A model generated the notes under the pieces. That model was not told where the DNA came from. It worked only from the letters and a program-made list of their open reading frames with translations, and made no database searches. From DATKRB01 sp963794215 (GTDB taxonomy: Bacteria > Actinomycetota > Acidimicrobiia > Acidimicrobiales > RAAP-2), in assembly GCA_963794215.1 (NCBI GenBank), contig CAWCCQ010000004.1:496001-560000 (forward strand): a stretch of 64,000 nt of DNA, in the 5' to 3' direction. The position numbers were made by a program, and so were the translations under genes. Positions 18,383 through 27,393 of this stretch are shown one piece after another (position 1 is the stretch's first letter; each line of letters starts with the position of its first letter).

Positions 18383-18431
18383 GCTGCCTTGCAAGCAGCA
18401 GGTCGTCGGTTCGAGTCCGGCAGCGCCCACC
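18383..18431 (+). other. tRNA 3' fragment, probable attachment site of the integrase
   Basis: The bases form the 3' part of a tRNA: a perfect 5-bp anticodon stem (GCTGC/GCAGC) with loop CTTGCAA, giving anticodon TGC (Ala-like), a variable loop, a T arm GTCGG-TTCGAGT-CCGGC and an acceptor strand ending in CCCACC. No D arm exists upstream: only 15 bases separate the anticodon stem from GGGTGCC (18361), which could pair with the 3' acceptor strand at six of seven positions. The antisense reads GLEPTTCCLQG, a classic false ORF over tRNA genes. Integrases commonly leave such duplicated tRNA ends as att sites. A divergent complete tRNA is less likely. Confidence 0.6.
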
Positions 18432-18849
18432 CCAATCCACCCCGGAAGTCCGTGAAGGAACAGACTCAGCGGAGTGCTTGGGCTTCTGGGGAACCTTTGG
18501 TAATGACGAAACCCGGGAATGGCCCTGCGAATTGGTGGGGCACCGACCCGGTAGGCTTCGAAAGCGATGCGGTAGTAGTTGGTTGCAGCTCGGCCAGCAG
18601 TTCCGCCCCCGCTGCTTGGTGGGTCGGCACGGTGACACGTGACGACGCGACGTGGAACATCGTGCCGATCAGGGACCGTGACCGATCCTTGGTCTAGGGC
18701 ATTGTCAACGACTGTCCGGTGTCCACCCCTCGTAGTCGGCGGCTCAGGACGTTGCCGCCGACTACGAGGGGTGGAGAGCCCCGAAGGTGCGCGGTAGGGT
18801 CCTGTGCGTGGGGGAGTTTTCCTTTGGAGTACGGCAATGGCCCGAAATC
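18432..18849. other. Gap between attachment site and DUF3500 gene
   Basis: 418 bp. A short plus-strand reading (MTKPGNGPANWWGTDPVG..., about 64 codons ending at 18697) exists but has no recognisable family and I do not call it a gene. The main feature is the 22-bp inverted repeat at 18722-18775. Confidence 0.4.
18722..18775. repeat. Perfect 22-bp inverted repeat with 10-base loop
   Basis: Arms 18722-18743 and 18754-18775 are exact reverse complements; the loop is TCAGGACGTT. The core of the arm reads CCCCTCGTAGTCGGCGGC. No T-run follows on either side, so it is not a standard intrinsic terminator. It stands about 75 bases before the DUF3500 start and 290 bases from the tRNA fragment. It could be a transcript-stabilising hairpin, a processing site, a terminator without a U-tract or a non-autonomous element end. 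Confidence 0.75.
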
Positions 18850-19989
18850 ATGCTTGCCCGGCCAAACGACCAACTCTCCAGCGTTGCCCGCATGTTCCAG
18901 GACCGGGGTACGGAGGCACTGGCCGAACCGTTCAAGGGCATCTCGACAGAGGGCGCGCTCCAATCGAATCTGTTCCAACTCGGGCGCCCGGGCGCGTCCA
19001 CACGACCGATCGTTGATGCGGCCACCGCGTACCTCGACGTCCTGACGCCCGAGCAGCGCAAGCTGACCGTGTTCCCGATTGACAGCGAGGAATGGCGACG
19101 ATGGGTGAACATCCACCCCTACATTTGGCGCCACGGTGTCTGTTTGGAAGACATGACCGACGAGCAGCGGGGCCGGGCGCTCGGACTGATGGCTGCGACC
19201 ATGAGCGCAGGAGGATTCCAAACGGCCCGCGACGTCATGAAACTCAACGAGACCGTCATGGAGATGACCGGGAAGCCAGACGAGTTCGGCGAGTGGTTCT
19301 ACTGGATCAGCATCTTCGGTCTTCCATCGCGGAGCGATCCCTGGGGCTGGCAGATAGATGGACACCACCTCAACATCAACTGCCTTGTGCTCGCTGACCA
19401 GGTGGTGATGACACCGTCGTTCATGGGCTCCGAGCCATGCTTTGCCGAAGCGGGCAAGTATGCCGGGACACGGGTCTTCGCCGCCGAGGAGCGCAACGGG
19501 CTCGCGCTCATGCAATCGCTGGATGTCGACCAACGGGCCAGAACCACATTGGGGACCCAGCTGCCGCCCGAGGTCTTCTGCGCTGCGTTCCGAGATAACT
19601 ACGAATTGCGCTACGAGGGGATCGGCTACGACGAGCTGCGTGCCGATCAGCAAGGCAGGATGCGAGCCGTCATCGAGACCTACGTTGGTCACATCCGCCC
19701 GATCCACGCCGAGAAGCGCATAGCCGAAGTGGCTGAGCATTTGGATGAGACGTACTTCGCGTGGGCGGGCGACTGCGATGATGATGCCGTCTTCTACTAC
19801 CGGGTCCACAGCCCCGTCATCATCATCGAGTTTGATCACACCGCGGGGATCGCGTTCGACAACACCATGCCGACCCGCAACCACGTGCACACCGTGGTCC
19901 GCACGCCCAACGGCAACGACTATGGCAAGGATCTTCTCCGCCAGCACCACGAGCGATTCACTCATTCCAAACCGGACCTCACGCACTAG
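18850..19989 (+). CDS. DUF3500 domain protein
   Basis: 379 residues from ATG 18850. The text resembles the DUF3500 family: LTPEQRKLTVFPIDSEEWRR, then WGWQIDGHHLNINCLVL and VVMTPSFMGSEP, and a C-terminal block VHSPVIIIEFDHTAGIAFDN then NHVHTVVRTPNGNDYG. Several histidines and acidic residues in conserved positions (GHHLN, RNHVHTVVR) would fit a metal-dependent enzyme, but no activity is known to me. No signal peptide is evident, although some family members are secreted. The next gene on this strand, a dienelactone hydrolase homologue, is 101 bases away. Confidence 0.85.
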   Translation: MLARPNDQLSSVARMFQDRGTEALAEPFKGISTEGALQSNLFQLGRPGASTRPIVDAATAYLDVLTPEQRKLTVFPIDSEEWRRWVNIHPYIWRHGVCLEDMTDEQRGRALGLMAATMSAGGFQTARDVMKLNETVMEMTGKPDEFGEWFYWISIFGLPSRSDPWGWQIDGHHLNINCLVLADQVVMTPSFMGSEPCFAEAGKYAGTRVFAAEERNGLALMQSLDVDQRARTTLGTQLPPEVFCAAFRDNYELRYEGIGYDELRADQQGRMRAVIETYVGHIRPIHAEKRIAEVAEHLDETYFAWAGDCDDDAVFYYRVHSPVIIIEFDHTAGIAFDNTMPTRNHVHTVVRTPNGNDYGKDLLRQHHERFTHSKPDLTH

Positions 19990-20090
19990 CGACCCAGCGC
20001 TCGGTTGTCGGGCGCAGCTTCGCCTCGGTCGACGAGCGGAGTGCTTCGGGATTGTAGGGTTGCGCATCGGGCCGATGCTGGGAGGACGCC

Positions 20091-20834
20091 ATGACACAAC
20101 GAAGCGTGGAGATCGAGACCGGGGACGGGATCTGCCCGGCGGCGCTGAGCACTCCCGACCATGAGGGAACTTGGCCGGGAGTGCTCCTCTTCGCCGATGC
20201 GGGCGGGATGCGCGACACCATGCGTCAGATGGGCGAACGGCTCTCGGGACTTGGTTACGTCGTCCTGGTGCCCGACTTCTACTACCGCAACGGCCCCTAT
20301 GAGCCGGTTGACATGGGCACCGCATTCGGGAACAAGGAGTCGATGGAGAGGATCATGGGCATGATGCGGGGCTACACCGCCGGGATGGCCGTCAGCGATG
20401 CCCACGCTTTCGTCGATTACCTCGATTCGCTACCTGAGAAGAAGCCGGGCGCCATCGGTACCACCGGCTACTGCATGGGCGGTCGACTTTCACTCATCGC
20501 GGCTGGAGCCTTGGGGGCGAGCATCGCGGCAGCAGCCTCGTTCCACGGCGGGAACATCGCCAAGGAAGACGATCCTGACAGCCCGCACCACAACGCGGCC
20601 GCCATCAAGGCGACCGTCTATGTGGCCGGGGCGATCGAGGACCAGTCGTTCCCCGACGAACAGAAGGACCGCCTCGAGAACGCTCTCACCGAGGCCGCTG
20701 TCGCCCATGCGATCGAGACCTACCCTGCCCATCACGGCTTCGCTGTCCCGGACAACGCCAGCTATAACAAAGAAGCCGCCGAGCGCCATTGGCAAGCCAT
20801 GGAGAACCTCTTCGGTTCAGTGCTCGGGGCCTGA
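20091..20834 (+). CDS. Dienelactone hydrolase family protein
   Basis: 247 residues, alpha/beta-hydrolase fold. The nucleophile motif is GYCMGGR, with Cys in place of Ser, as in dienelactone hydrolase. An acid residue is expected near VYVAGAIEDQSFP, and the catalytic His is in YPAHHGFAV. The N-terminal oxyanion region is LLFADAGGMRDTM. In chlorocatechol pathways such enzymes open dienelactones to maleylacetate. Many soil homologues act on other esters, so the substrate is open. It may be co-transcribed with the DUF3500 gene. Confidence 0.9.
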   Translation: MTQRSVEIETGDGICPAALSTPDHEGTWPGVLLFADAGGMRDTMRQMGERLSGLGYVVLVPDFYYRNGPYEPVDMGTAFGNKESMERIMGMMRGYTAGMAVSDAHAFVDYLDSLPEKKPGAIGTTGYCMGGRLSLIAAGALGASIAAAASFHGGNIAKEDDPDSPHHNAAAIKATVYVAGAIEDQSFPDEQKDRLENALTEAAVAHAIETYPAHHGFAVPDNASYNKEAAERHWQAMENLFGSVLGA

Positions 20835-20946
20835 GAGGGTTAAGCCAAGGCGGCCACGGCGAGCTGGCCGATCGCCGCCTCGGTCGATGTGACGAACGAG
20901 AGTTGCCACGTCTACGCGGGCATGCTGCTGATCGGTAAAGTGGAGA

Positions 20947-21486
20947 TCAAATTGGATCGAATCGCCAGCGCGTGGCTCCTCCTGGCTCAACCGTGAGGAG
21001 GGAAACTGCCCGGCGCGGCGCCAAGCGGAAGATCGTCCATGGGGGAGGCCCGGCTGACGGGGCGCTGTAATCGGCCGTGAGGGCGACCCCGGAACCATCC
21101 ACTCGGGCTGGCCATCCCTGCGTGCTCCACCGTTCTGCCATTGTGGCAACCAAGGTCGGATCCATGACTTTCTCGGCCACGCCCTCTACGACAAGGTCGA
21201 ACTCGTGCGTGGCAACGCTCAACGAGCACCGCGGATCGCGCGCCAGGTTCCTCCCTTTGCGGGTCAACTCCCCGGTCTCGAACCAGAAGGCGCGGTCGAA
21301 CCAGAGCGCACCAACACCTGTCACATGCGGACTCCCATCCCGATTGATCGTCGCCAACCAGCTGGTGTGTCGGTCGGGGCCGCCGGTACCGGGGGCTTGG
21401 GGTATCCCTTGTGCGAGACGCTCCTCGATAACGGTCCAATCGACGATTGGCAGGTGATAGAGGTCCGCAAGATTCGTCGTTTCCAT
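20947..21486 (-). CDS. Pyridoxamine 5'-phosphate oxidase-like (PNPOx) flavin/F420-binding protein
   Basis: 179 residues from ATG 21486 (METTNLADLYHLPIVDW). A split-barrel flavoprotein pattern is visible: TSWLATINRDGSPHVTGVGA, then FWFETGELTRKGRNLARDPR and CSLSVATHEFDLVVEGVAEK, followed by TIFRLAPRRAV and WRFDP. Actinobacterial relatives bind FMN or F420 and reduce diverse small molecules; true PNPO activity is unlikely. The gene is convergent with the dienelactone hydrolase gene. Confidence 0.85.
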   Translation of the reverse strand: METTNLADLYHLPIVDWTVIEERLAQGIPQAPGTGGPDRHTSWLATINRDGSPHVTGVGALWFDRAFWFETGELTRKGRNLARDPRCSLSVATHEFDLVVEGVAEKVMDPTLVATMAERWSTQGWPARVDGSGVALTADYSAPSAGPPPWTIFRLAPRRAVSLLTVEPGGATRWRFDPI

Positions 21487-21929
21487 GGCCCTATGACGGA
21501 TCTGACGGTGGAGAATCATCGTCAGGACATCGACGGTTTCTCGCGGACCGGCGGATGGGAGCGATCCATGGGGCTCCGATGATCAGGTCTTGGCCAGTGT
21601 GAATGTCGGCGAGGCGGGCTCGCAATTCTGCAACCACAGCCGACGGCGCCTAGTCGTCAACGACGGAAATCAGGAACTCGATCTCATCGGTCAAGCCGTC
21701 GCGTTCTTTGGCCATACGGCGCCCCCGCTGGGCCGGTATAGGGCAAGCACGGGGAGATGCCAAGGAGGCCGCTGGTGGTCGCTTGGGCGGTGAACATGCA
21801 AAAGCGCACCGCCGACCATTGCGCAGCACCGTTGCAATGACCTGCTCGTCACCCTCGGTCCCTCGGCGACAAAGGAGGATGAACACGTAGGGTTGTGGTG
21901 AGCGGTGCGGTCTTGGAGAGGGGACAGGC
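21487..21929. other. Gap between PNPOx-like and Rieske genes
   Basis: 443 bp between divergent genes. A minus-strand reading of 100 codons (21650-21952) is rich in Arg, Pro and Cys and overlaps the Rieske start, so I take it as chance. Promoters of both genes should lie here. I see no other structure. Confidence 0.4.
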
Positions 21930-23669
21930 ATGCAACGGGTCAGGATTGGCACAGTCGAAGAAATTCAGACCAAGGGATGTCTTGTCGGTAAGGCCGGCTC
22001 CATGCCGGTTTGCGTCTTCTGGTCCGAGGGTAGCGCCTACGCGCTCGACGACCGGTGCCCGCATATGGGCTTTCCCCTACACCGCGGGACCGTCGAGGAC
22101 GGACTGTTGACCTGTCACTGGCACCACGCCCGCTTCGACCTGCAATCGGGGGGGACGCTCGACCCCTTCGCGGACGACGTACGGTCCCACCGCGTCGAAA
22201 TCAGTGGGAGCGAGATCTTTGTGGTCGTTCAACCCGACGACGACCCGGTTGGCCACCATTTGGGCCGGCTCGGAGAGGGCCTTGAGCATGGACTCACGCT
22301 CGTAACGGCCAAGGCCGTCCTCGGCCTTCTCGAGCGCCTTGGGCCCGATGAGGGCGCCACTGCTGCCATCCGAGCCGGCGTCCAATTCGCAATCCGCAAC
22401 CGACACGAGGGCTGGGGGCCAGGCTTGACCGTGCTCACTGCCATGGCCGACGTTCTGCCGGTGCTGGCGCCAGCGGATCGGGCCCTCGCTCTCGTACAGG
22501 GACTCGCCTTCGTGTCCCGCGACACTCGTGGCCGAGCTCCTCGTTTTCCGCTGTCTCCACTTCATGCCACGATCGGCGAGGAACGGCTCGCCTCGTGGTA
22601 CCGTCGGTTCGTCGACACCCGTAACGGCGATGGTGCTGAACGGGTGCTGGCCACCGGCGTTGCGGGAGGCGCTCGGGTCTCTGTGATGGTTGGTCTTATG
22701 GGCTCGGCCGTCACCGACCATGTCTTTATCGACGGTGGCCACACGATCGACTTTACGAACAAGGCCTTCGAGCTTCTCGATCTGCTTGGCTGGGATCAGG
22801 CCCAGGAGATTCTTCCCGCCCTCGCCCACCAGACCGCCGCCGCCTCACGCTCTGAGGAGGCTGGAGAGTGGCGCTATCCCCACGATCTGGGAGGGCTGCT
22901 CGCCTTGGTCGACTTCGAGCCCGCTCCGTCCGCCCAATCGCCCGGTGCGAGAGTCTTCGCCGGCGATCTGGACGCCGATGCTCTGGCTTGGGCCATCCTC
23001 GGTGATGACCCAGTTGCCATCCTCGCCGCCCTCACCACCGCGACTGGGCAGGGCGCGACCCCCGAAGAACTCGCACGAGCCGTCGCCTACGCGGCCGCCC
23101 TGCGCCTGACGCGCTTTCACACCCAGAACGATCACGCCGACTGGGACGTCGTCCATCACGCCTTCACCACAGCCAACGCCGTTCACGGACTGATTGCTCG
23201 GGCTCCGACCCCCGAGCTCATGCGTGGCGTCTATCAAGGGGCCATGAAGGTATTTCTCGATCGTTTCTTCAATGTGCCCCCTGCCCGTCGCCCTGCCGAT
23301 CATCCCCTCGCCGCCGACCGACCCGGCCTTGGTGCATTGCAGGCTTGCTGGGACCGCGAAGGCGCCGTCGACGAGGCTGGGGCCATTGTCTACGGCTGGC
23401 TTCACTCTGGGGGCGATCAGGCGTCGGTCGTGGCTGCTCTCGGCTCTGCCCTACTCAGCGAAGACGCCGAGTTCCACTGGTTCCAGACCTATGAAGCCGC
23501 CGTCCGCCAAGCGGCAGCTTGGCCGAGAGGATCAGAGCAGGCAGCCCTGATCCTCTCGGGCACAGCACGTTTTCTCGCCGCCCACACGCCAACGCGTCGA
23601 GAGCTTGCCCAGGTCGTCCGCATCGCCACCCGCCTCAGAAGGGGCGAGTCCCTCTTCGAAGAGAGCTGA
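21930..23669 (+). CDS. Rieske [2Fe-2S] domain fused to a large helical domain
   Basis: 579 residues with a GAGAGGGG site before ATG 21930. Residues 1-105 form a Rieske ferredoxin domain with ligands C43-x-H45 (CPHMGFPLHRG) and C62-x2-H65 (CHWHHARFDL). The remaining 470 residues are Ala/Leu-rich and predominantly helical, with many histidines (HTQNDHADWDVVHHAFTTA) and no match I can name. It lacks the 2-His-1-carboxylate domain layout of ring-hydroxylating oxygenases, so it is not a standard oxygenase alpha subunit. Rieske-plus-helical proteins of similar length occur in actinobacteria without a known role. The His-rich C-terminal domain may itself hold metal or haem. Confidence 0.85.
   Translation: MQRVRIGTVEEIQTKGCLVGKAGSMPVCVFWSEGSAYALDDRCPHMGFPLHRGTVEDGLLTCHWHHARFDLQSGGTLDPFADDVRSHRVEISGSEIFVVVQPDDDPVGHHLGRLGEGLEHGLTLVTAKAVLGLLERLGPDEGATAAIRAGVQFAIRNRHEGWGPGLTVLTAMADVLPVLAPADRALALVQGLAFVSRDTRGRAPRFPLSPLHATIGEERLASWYRRFVDTRNGDGAERVLATGVAGGARVSVMVGLMGSAVTDHVFIDGGHTIDFTNKAFELLDLLGWDQAQEILPALAHQTAAASRSEEAGEWRYPHDLGGLLALVDFEPAPSAQSPGARVFAGDLDADALAWAILGDDPVAILAALTTATGQGATPEELARAVAYAAALRLTRFHTQNDHADWDVVHHAFTTANAVHGLIARAPTPELMRGVYQGAMKVFLDRFFNVPPARRPADHPLAADRPGLGALQACWDREGAVDEAGAIVYGWLHSGGDQASVVAALGSALLSEDAEFHWFQTYEAAVRQAAAWPRGSEQAALILSGTARFLAAHTPTRRELAQVVRIATRLRRGESLFEES
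23523..23559. repeat. 13-bp inverted repeat inside the Rieske gene
   Basis: CCGAGAGGATCAG at 23523-23535 is mirrored exactly at 23547-23559, with an 11-base loop. It lies in the last tenth of the coding sequence. Perfect pairing of this length is unusual within coding DNA and could affect the mRNA or be chance. Confidence 0.6.
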
Positions 23670-24113
23670 ACGGCTTGACTCGTCGGAGATCACGAGTGAG
23701 CGCACCCCGGTCGACTGCCGTCATGGTGTGCCCCACAGCTCGGTGGGCATCGAGCGCAACGCGGTGGACCTCGAGTTACGTCCACCACGAGGTGAACCCT
23801 GGCAAGGATCATGGATCGGGACCGTATGGCTCTGGCATCGCTCCTGGCGAGCGCGCGATCCAAGGGGCGGCGAGAGAACCCGTGGAATATGTCTTGTGAC
23901 CATAGGTCAAACGGATTCGTAGTGGGCAACCTGGGCCCGCTCGATTCCTGGGGCTGCTCACCCACCAGGGAATGAGTCGGGCATGAACGAAATCGACACC
24001 CGTCGACCCAGAGATGGACGATGACTCTCGGCCTATGAGCCGCCATTCGGTGCCTCGACTCCGTTTCGCTGGTGGGCAACGCGAGTCGGGGTGCTTGCAT
24101 AGGATTCTGCCTG
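23670..24113. other. Gap between Rieske and hydrolase genes
   Basis: 444 bp with no supported gene. Several stops occur in all frames, and short readings on the minus strand (for example 23721-23903) are Arg/Ser-rich. A weak, imperfect hairpin lies near 23953-23981. Nothing else is visible. Confidence 0.4.
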
Positions 24114-24806
24114 GTGGAACTCGTACTCCTTCATGCCCTCCCGCTGGATGGAACCATGTGGAAGAACGAGGAGCTTCTGCCGTGTGATTCGACGATTGCA
24201 CCGTCGCTCTATCGGTTTGGTGACTCGCTGGAGCAGTGGGCTGAGGGTGTTCTCGACCTTTGTGGAGCGGGACCACTCGTGGTCGTGGGCAGTTCGGCCG
24301 GAGGGTCCTGCGCCCTAGAGGTTGCTCGACGTGCCCCCGAGAAGGTGGCAGCGATCGTCCTCGTAGGGGCCAAGGTAGGTCACCGCCCCGAGCCGCTGGT
24401 CCGAGATGACGCTCTCCGCATGCTGGACGAGGGAGGGATGGAGGAGGCCTGGCCCAGCATGTGGGAGCCCCTCTTCGGCCACCACGCCAATCCAGCCGTG
24501 ATCCAATCCGCCCGGGACATCGCATTCGCACAGGACGTGTACGAGGTCATCGGGGGTGTAAAGGCGTTCCACGGTCGCAAGGACCGGACTGACTTCGTTA
24601 AGGAGTGGCAGAAGCCCTTCGTCGTCATCTGCGGTGGACAGGACCGAACGCCATCGCCCACTTCCTCCGCCGGATCGGCCGGCCTTGCGGTGAAAGGAAA
24701 ACTCCATGTGGTCGAGGGTTCGGGTCACTATGTCAACCTTGAACGTCCCGACGCGGTCGGACGGGTCTTGCGAACGGTGCTCGACGAACGCGGTGGGCGA
24801 ATCTAA
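24114..24806 (+). CDS. Alpha/beta-fold hydrolase
   Basis: 230 residues from GTG 24114 (VELVLLHALPLDGTMW); earlier in-frame text is not conserved in appearance. The oxyanion region HALPLDG, the nucleophile elbow VVGSSAGGSC with Ser, and the C-terminal catalytic His in GSGHYVNLERPD are in the order expected for a small esterase or haloperoxidase-like hydrolase. The acid is likely in VICGGQDRTPSP. The natural substrate cannot be read from the sequence. Confidence 0.88.
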   Translation: MELVLLHALPLDGTMWKNEELLPCDSTIAPSLYRFGDSLEQWAEGVLDLCGAGPLVVVGSSAGGSCALEVARRAPEKVAAIVLVGAKVGHRPEPLVRDDALRMLDEGGMEEAWPSMWEPLFGHHANPAVIQSARDIAFAQDVYEVIGGVKAFHGRKDRTDFVKEWQKPFVVICGGQDRTPSPTSSAGSAGLAVKGKLHVVEGSGHYVNLERPDAVGRVLRTVLDERGGRI

Positions 24807-24832
24807 CGTGGCAAGGTAGCTGGCAGGAACGT

Positions 24833-24865
24833 GTGGCAGTCCTGACAGGTCAGGTGACATGCCAC
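24833..24865. terminator. Hairpin after the hydrolase gene, possible terminator
   Basis: GTGGCA at 24833 pairs with TGCCAC ending at 24865, and CCTGAC/GTCAGG pairs inside it. The structure lies 27 bases past the hydrolase stop. There is no U-tract, so termination is only suggested. Confidence 0.35.
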
Positions 24866-24962
24866 CGCGGTCCTGAGCGTGCTGGTGTCGGCTGGCTGGA
24901 TGCACCATGGAACGGCCGCAGGAGCTCTTATGGTCCTGTCCGGGTGACGGCATACTGGGTTT

Positions 24963-25614
24963 GTGGACCGGTTCGATCCAAAGGCCGTGCGCGCTGCCTA
25001 TGAGGCAACGGCAGAAGAATACTCGGCGTCATTCGGTGACAACCTCGAGCAGCTCAGTGTCGATCGCTCCGTTCTTGATACTTTGGCAAGCGCCCGGGTA
25101 ATCGCCAGTGCACCCGTCCTCGACGTGGGGTGCGGTCCGGCCCAGGTCGGCTCGTACCTTGCCACCCGAGGCGTTCGGGCGATTGGGCTCGACCTCGCCC
25201 CTCGAATGCTCGCAGTTGCCCGAGTGAGGAGCGGTCTCTAAGCGTTCATTGCCGCTGACATGCGATCGCTTCCGTTCCGGCCAGAATCACTGTCTGGAGT
25301 CGTTGCCTTTTACTCGATCCGACACCTTCCCCGGGGAGAGCTTGGTGAGGTGCTCGACGAATTCCACCGAGTCCTCATCCCAGCGGGACTCCTTGTCGTT
25401 GCCACGCACTTGGGCGCGGGGGAGGTCTACACGGACGAGTTCCTGGGCCATCGGATCGAGGTGGTCGGCGGGACGCTCTTCCAAGAAGGTGAGCTACGAG
25501 CAGCGCTCCAACGCCGATCCTTCGAGGTGATCGAGACTGGGCATCGCGAGGCTCTTCCCCGACGAGTACCAGTCCAAGCGTGTCTACCTCACCGCTCGGC
25601 GTGTCGATGCCTGA
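24963..25614 (+). pseudogene. Class I SAM-dependent methyltransferase, broken
   Basis: GTG 24963 opens a methyltransferase with the SAM motif VLDVGCGPAQVGSYLATRG and GLDLAPRMLAVAR. An in-frame TAA at 25239 interrupts it after RSGL. The same frame continues with FIAADMRSLPFRPESLSGVV, AFYSIRHLPRGELGEVLDEF and LLVVATHLGAGEVYTDEF. Near 25555 a one-base shift is needed to reach the natural end LFPDEYQSKRVYLTARRVDA at 25614. The stop could be CAA changed to TAA. With two lesions the gene is probably inactive, unless the assembly is at fault. Confidence 0.75.
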
Positions 25615-25789
25615 TGCCAGGCCCAACGTCGTGGCAGCATGGTCGACGACGCCGCCCCAAATAGAACGGGGTCCCGAACGGGCCATTCGCTTTGCGTTCC
25701 GTGAATGCGAGAACTCGCAGGCGACGCCCAACAGCAATGGGTGGCTGGATCTCATGGGCGGATCGGGCCAGTTGAGCACCGACTCAGGT

Positions 25790-25963
25790 TTACGTGTACT
25801 GGCCACGCGTTGCTCTAAAGAGGTCACGGAGCAGGGAAATCTCGGCCGCATGGTGGATCATCTCGTCCAGCATGTGAAGGGCGAAGCCAGCCTTGTTCGA
25901 CTCGGCATACATCCCAGCGACGGACCCAAGAGGCTCGCACAGGTCCGCGTCGGTCAGCGACGC
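25790..25963 (-). pseudogene. DinB-family protein, C-terminal fragment (split by IS element)
   Basis: On the minus strand, from the IS edge, the text reads SLTDADLCEPLGSVAGMYAE, then NKAGFALHMLDEMIHHAAEI, SLLRDLFRATRGQYT and a TAA at 25790. A helix with HMLDEMIHHAAEI is the usual end of DinB/YfiT-like four-helix metal proteins. The missing N-terminal part lies beyond the IS at 27592-27971. Confidence 0.8.
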
Positions 25964-25981
25964 TTAGCCTCGATCCACCGA
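25964..25981 (+). repeat. Left terminal inverted repeat of the IS1380-family element
   Basis: Eighteen bases identical to the reverse complement of 27573-27590. Beyond it the two ends diverge (ATTGAACG against ACAATCTT). Confidence 0.88.
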
Positions 25982-26085
25982 TTGAACGCATGAACTGAAG
26001 AACCGCGCATCCGCGGAAAGTGGCTCCCTGGAAGAATTGTGATGTTCGAAGTCACGATTCACCAGCACCAGAGGAGGCACTTTCT

Positions 26086-27393
26086 GTGTCGTCAGTATCG
26101 CGGAGGATCGACCGCGTCAGCGTGATCTTCGACGAGCCCAACCTGGTAGTCAATGCCGGGCTGTTGCTGGTGGCGACGCTGGTCGTTCGGCTCAATCTCG
26201 AGTGTCTCATCAATGGCACTGTTCGTCTCGGTGGACGTGTCGGTGGTGCCCGGCCCGGGCGCAAGGTCCTCACGTTGGTCCATGCCATGGTGGCGGGCGG
26301 CACCCACATCGACCACGCTGACGTGCTTCGTTCGGGAGCCACGTGGTCAGTGCTCGGGCACCAGGTCATGGCACCGTCGACGCTCGGGACGTTCTTGCGC
26401 GCCTTCACCTTCGGCCATGTCCGCCAACTCGACGCCGTCCTCGCCGAGGCGCTGCGTCGGGCCTGGTCGCTCGGGGCTGGTCCCGGTGCAGATCAGATGG
26501 TCGTGGATCTGGACTCGACCATCTGCGAAGTCTGCGGCAAGGCCAAGGCAGGGGCCGGCTATGGCTACACCCACGTGCTTGGCTATCACCCGCTCGTCGC
26601 CACGCGGTCAGACACCGGCGAGGTGCTTCATGCCCGCCTGCGCCGGGGTGCGGCCAACACCGGACGTGGCGCGGTGCGCTTCGTCGAAGAGCTCGTGGCC
26701 CGAGTGCGCCGGGCCGGGGCCAGCGGCGAACTGATCATGCGCTTCGATTCGGGGTTTTGGTCCAACCGCACCATCGCTGTCCTCGAGCGCCTCGAAGTCG
26801 GCTTCACCATGGGCGTGCGGATGCAAAAGTCCGTGGTCAGCGCCATCTCTTCCATCGCCGAGTCGGCCTGGACCCCGATCGAATACACCAACGACGGCGA
26901 GGCCGAGGTGGCCGAGTGCGAGTACAAAGGACGCCGGCTCATCGTGCGGCGCACCCGCCTGATCGCACGCCAGGCGACGCTGTGGCCCGAGTGGCGCCAC
27001 TTCGCCTTCATCACCGACCTCGAAGGCCACCCCGTCGACGTCGACGCCTTCCACCGTGAACATGCCCGTGTCGAGCTGGCCATCCGGGACCTCAAAGAAG
27101 GTGCGGGACTCGAGCACGTGCCCTCGGGGTACTTCTTCGCCAACGCGGCCTGGCTCCTCTGCGCCGCCCTCGCCCACGACCTCATCCGCTGGACGGCCCT
27201 GCTGGGCGAGATCACCGCGACCGCACACTTCACCGTGGCGCGCACGCTGCGCACCCGGTACTTCTGGGTCCCGGGCCGCCTGGTCAACCGTTCGGGAACT
27301 CCGACCTTGCGCACCCCCCTCGAATGGCCCTGGGCCGATGCCTTCCTGCGCGTCCTCGACAAGCTGCGAGGCCTGCCACCCGTCCCGCTGTAG
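26086..27393 (+). CDS. IS1380-family transposase
   Basis: A GAGGAGG site at 26071-26077 fixes the start at GTG 26086 (VSSVSRRIDRVSVIFDEPN), giving 435 residues; the longer reading from 26020 has no such site. The DDE domain shows VVDLDSTICEVCGKAKAG, then GYTHVLGYHPLVATRSDTGE, LIMRFDSGFWSNRTI, and a C-terminal acidic residue in HARVELAIRDLKEG. These are IS1380 hallmarks. Length and frame are intact, so the enzyme could be active. Confidence 0.94.
   Translation: MSSVSRRIDRVSVIFDEPNLVVNAGLLLVATLVVRLNLECLINGTVRLGGRVGGARPGRKVLTLVHAMVAGGTHIDHADVLRSGATWSVLGHQVMAPSTLGTFLRAFTFGHVRQLDAVLAEALRRAWSLGAGPGADQMVVDLDSTICEVCGKAKAGAGYGYTHVLGYHPLVATRSDTGEVLHARLRRGAANTGRGAVRFVEELVARVRRAGASGELIMRFDSGFWSNRTIAVLERLEVGFTMGVRMQKSVVSAISSIAESAWTPIEYTNDGEAEVAECEYKGRRLIVRRTRLIARQATLWPEWRHFAFITDLEGHPVDVDAFHREHARVELAIRDLKEGAGLEHVPSGYFFANAAWLLCAALAHDLIRWTALLGEITATAHFTVARTLRTRYFWVPGRLVNRSGTPTLRTPLEWPWADAFLRVLDKLRGLPPVPL

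Noticed and set aside
18094..18435. Minus-strand ORFs reading GLEPTTCCLQG over the tRNA fragment
   Set aside because: This text is a known false translation of tRNA antisense and supports the tRNA call instead.
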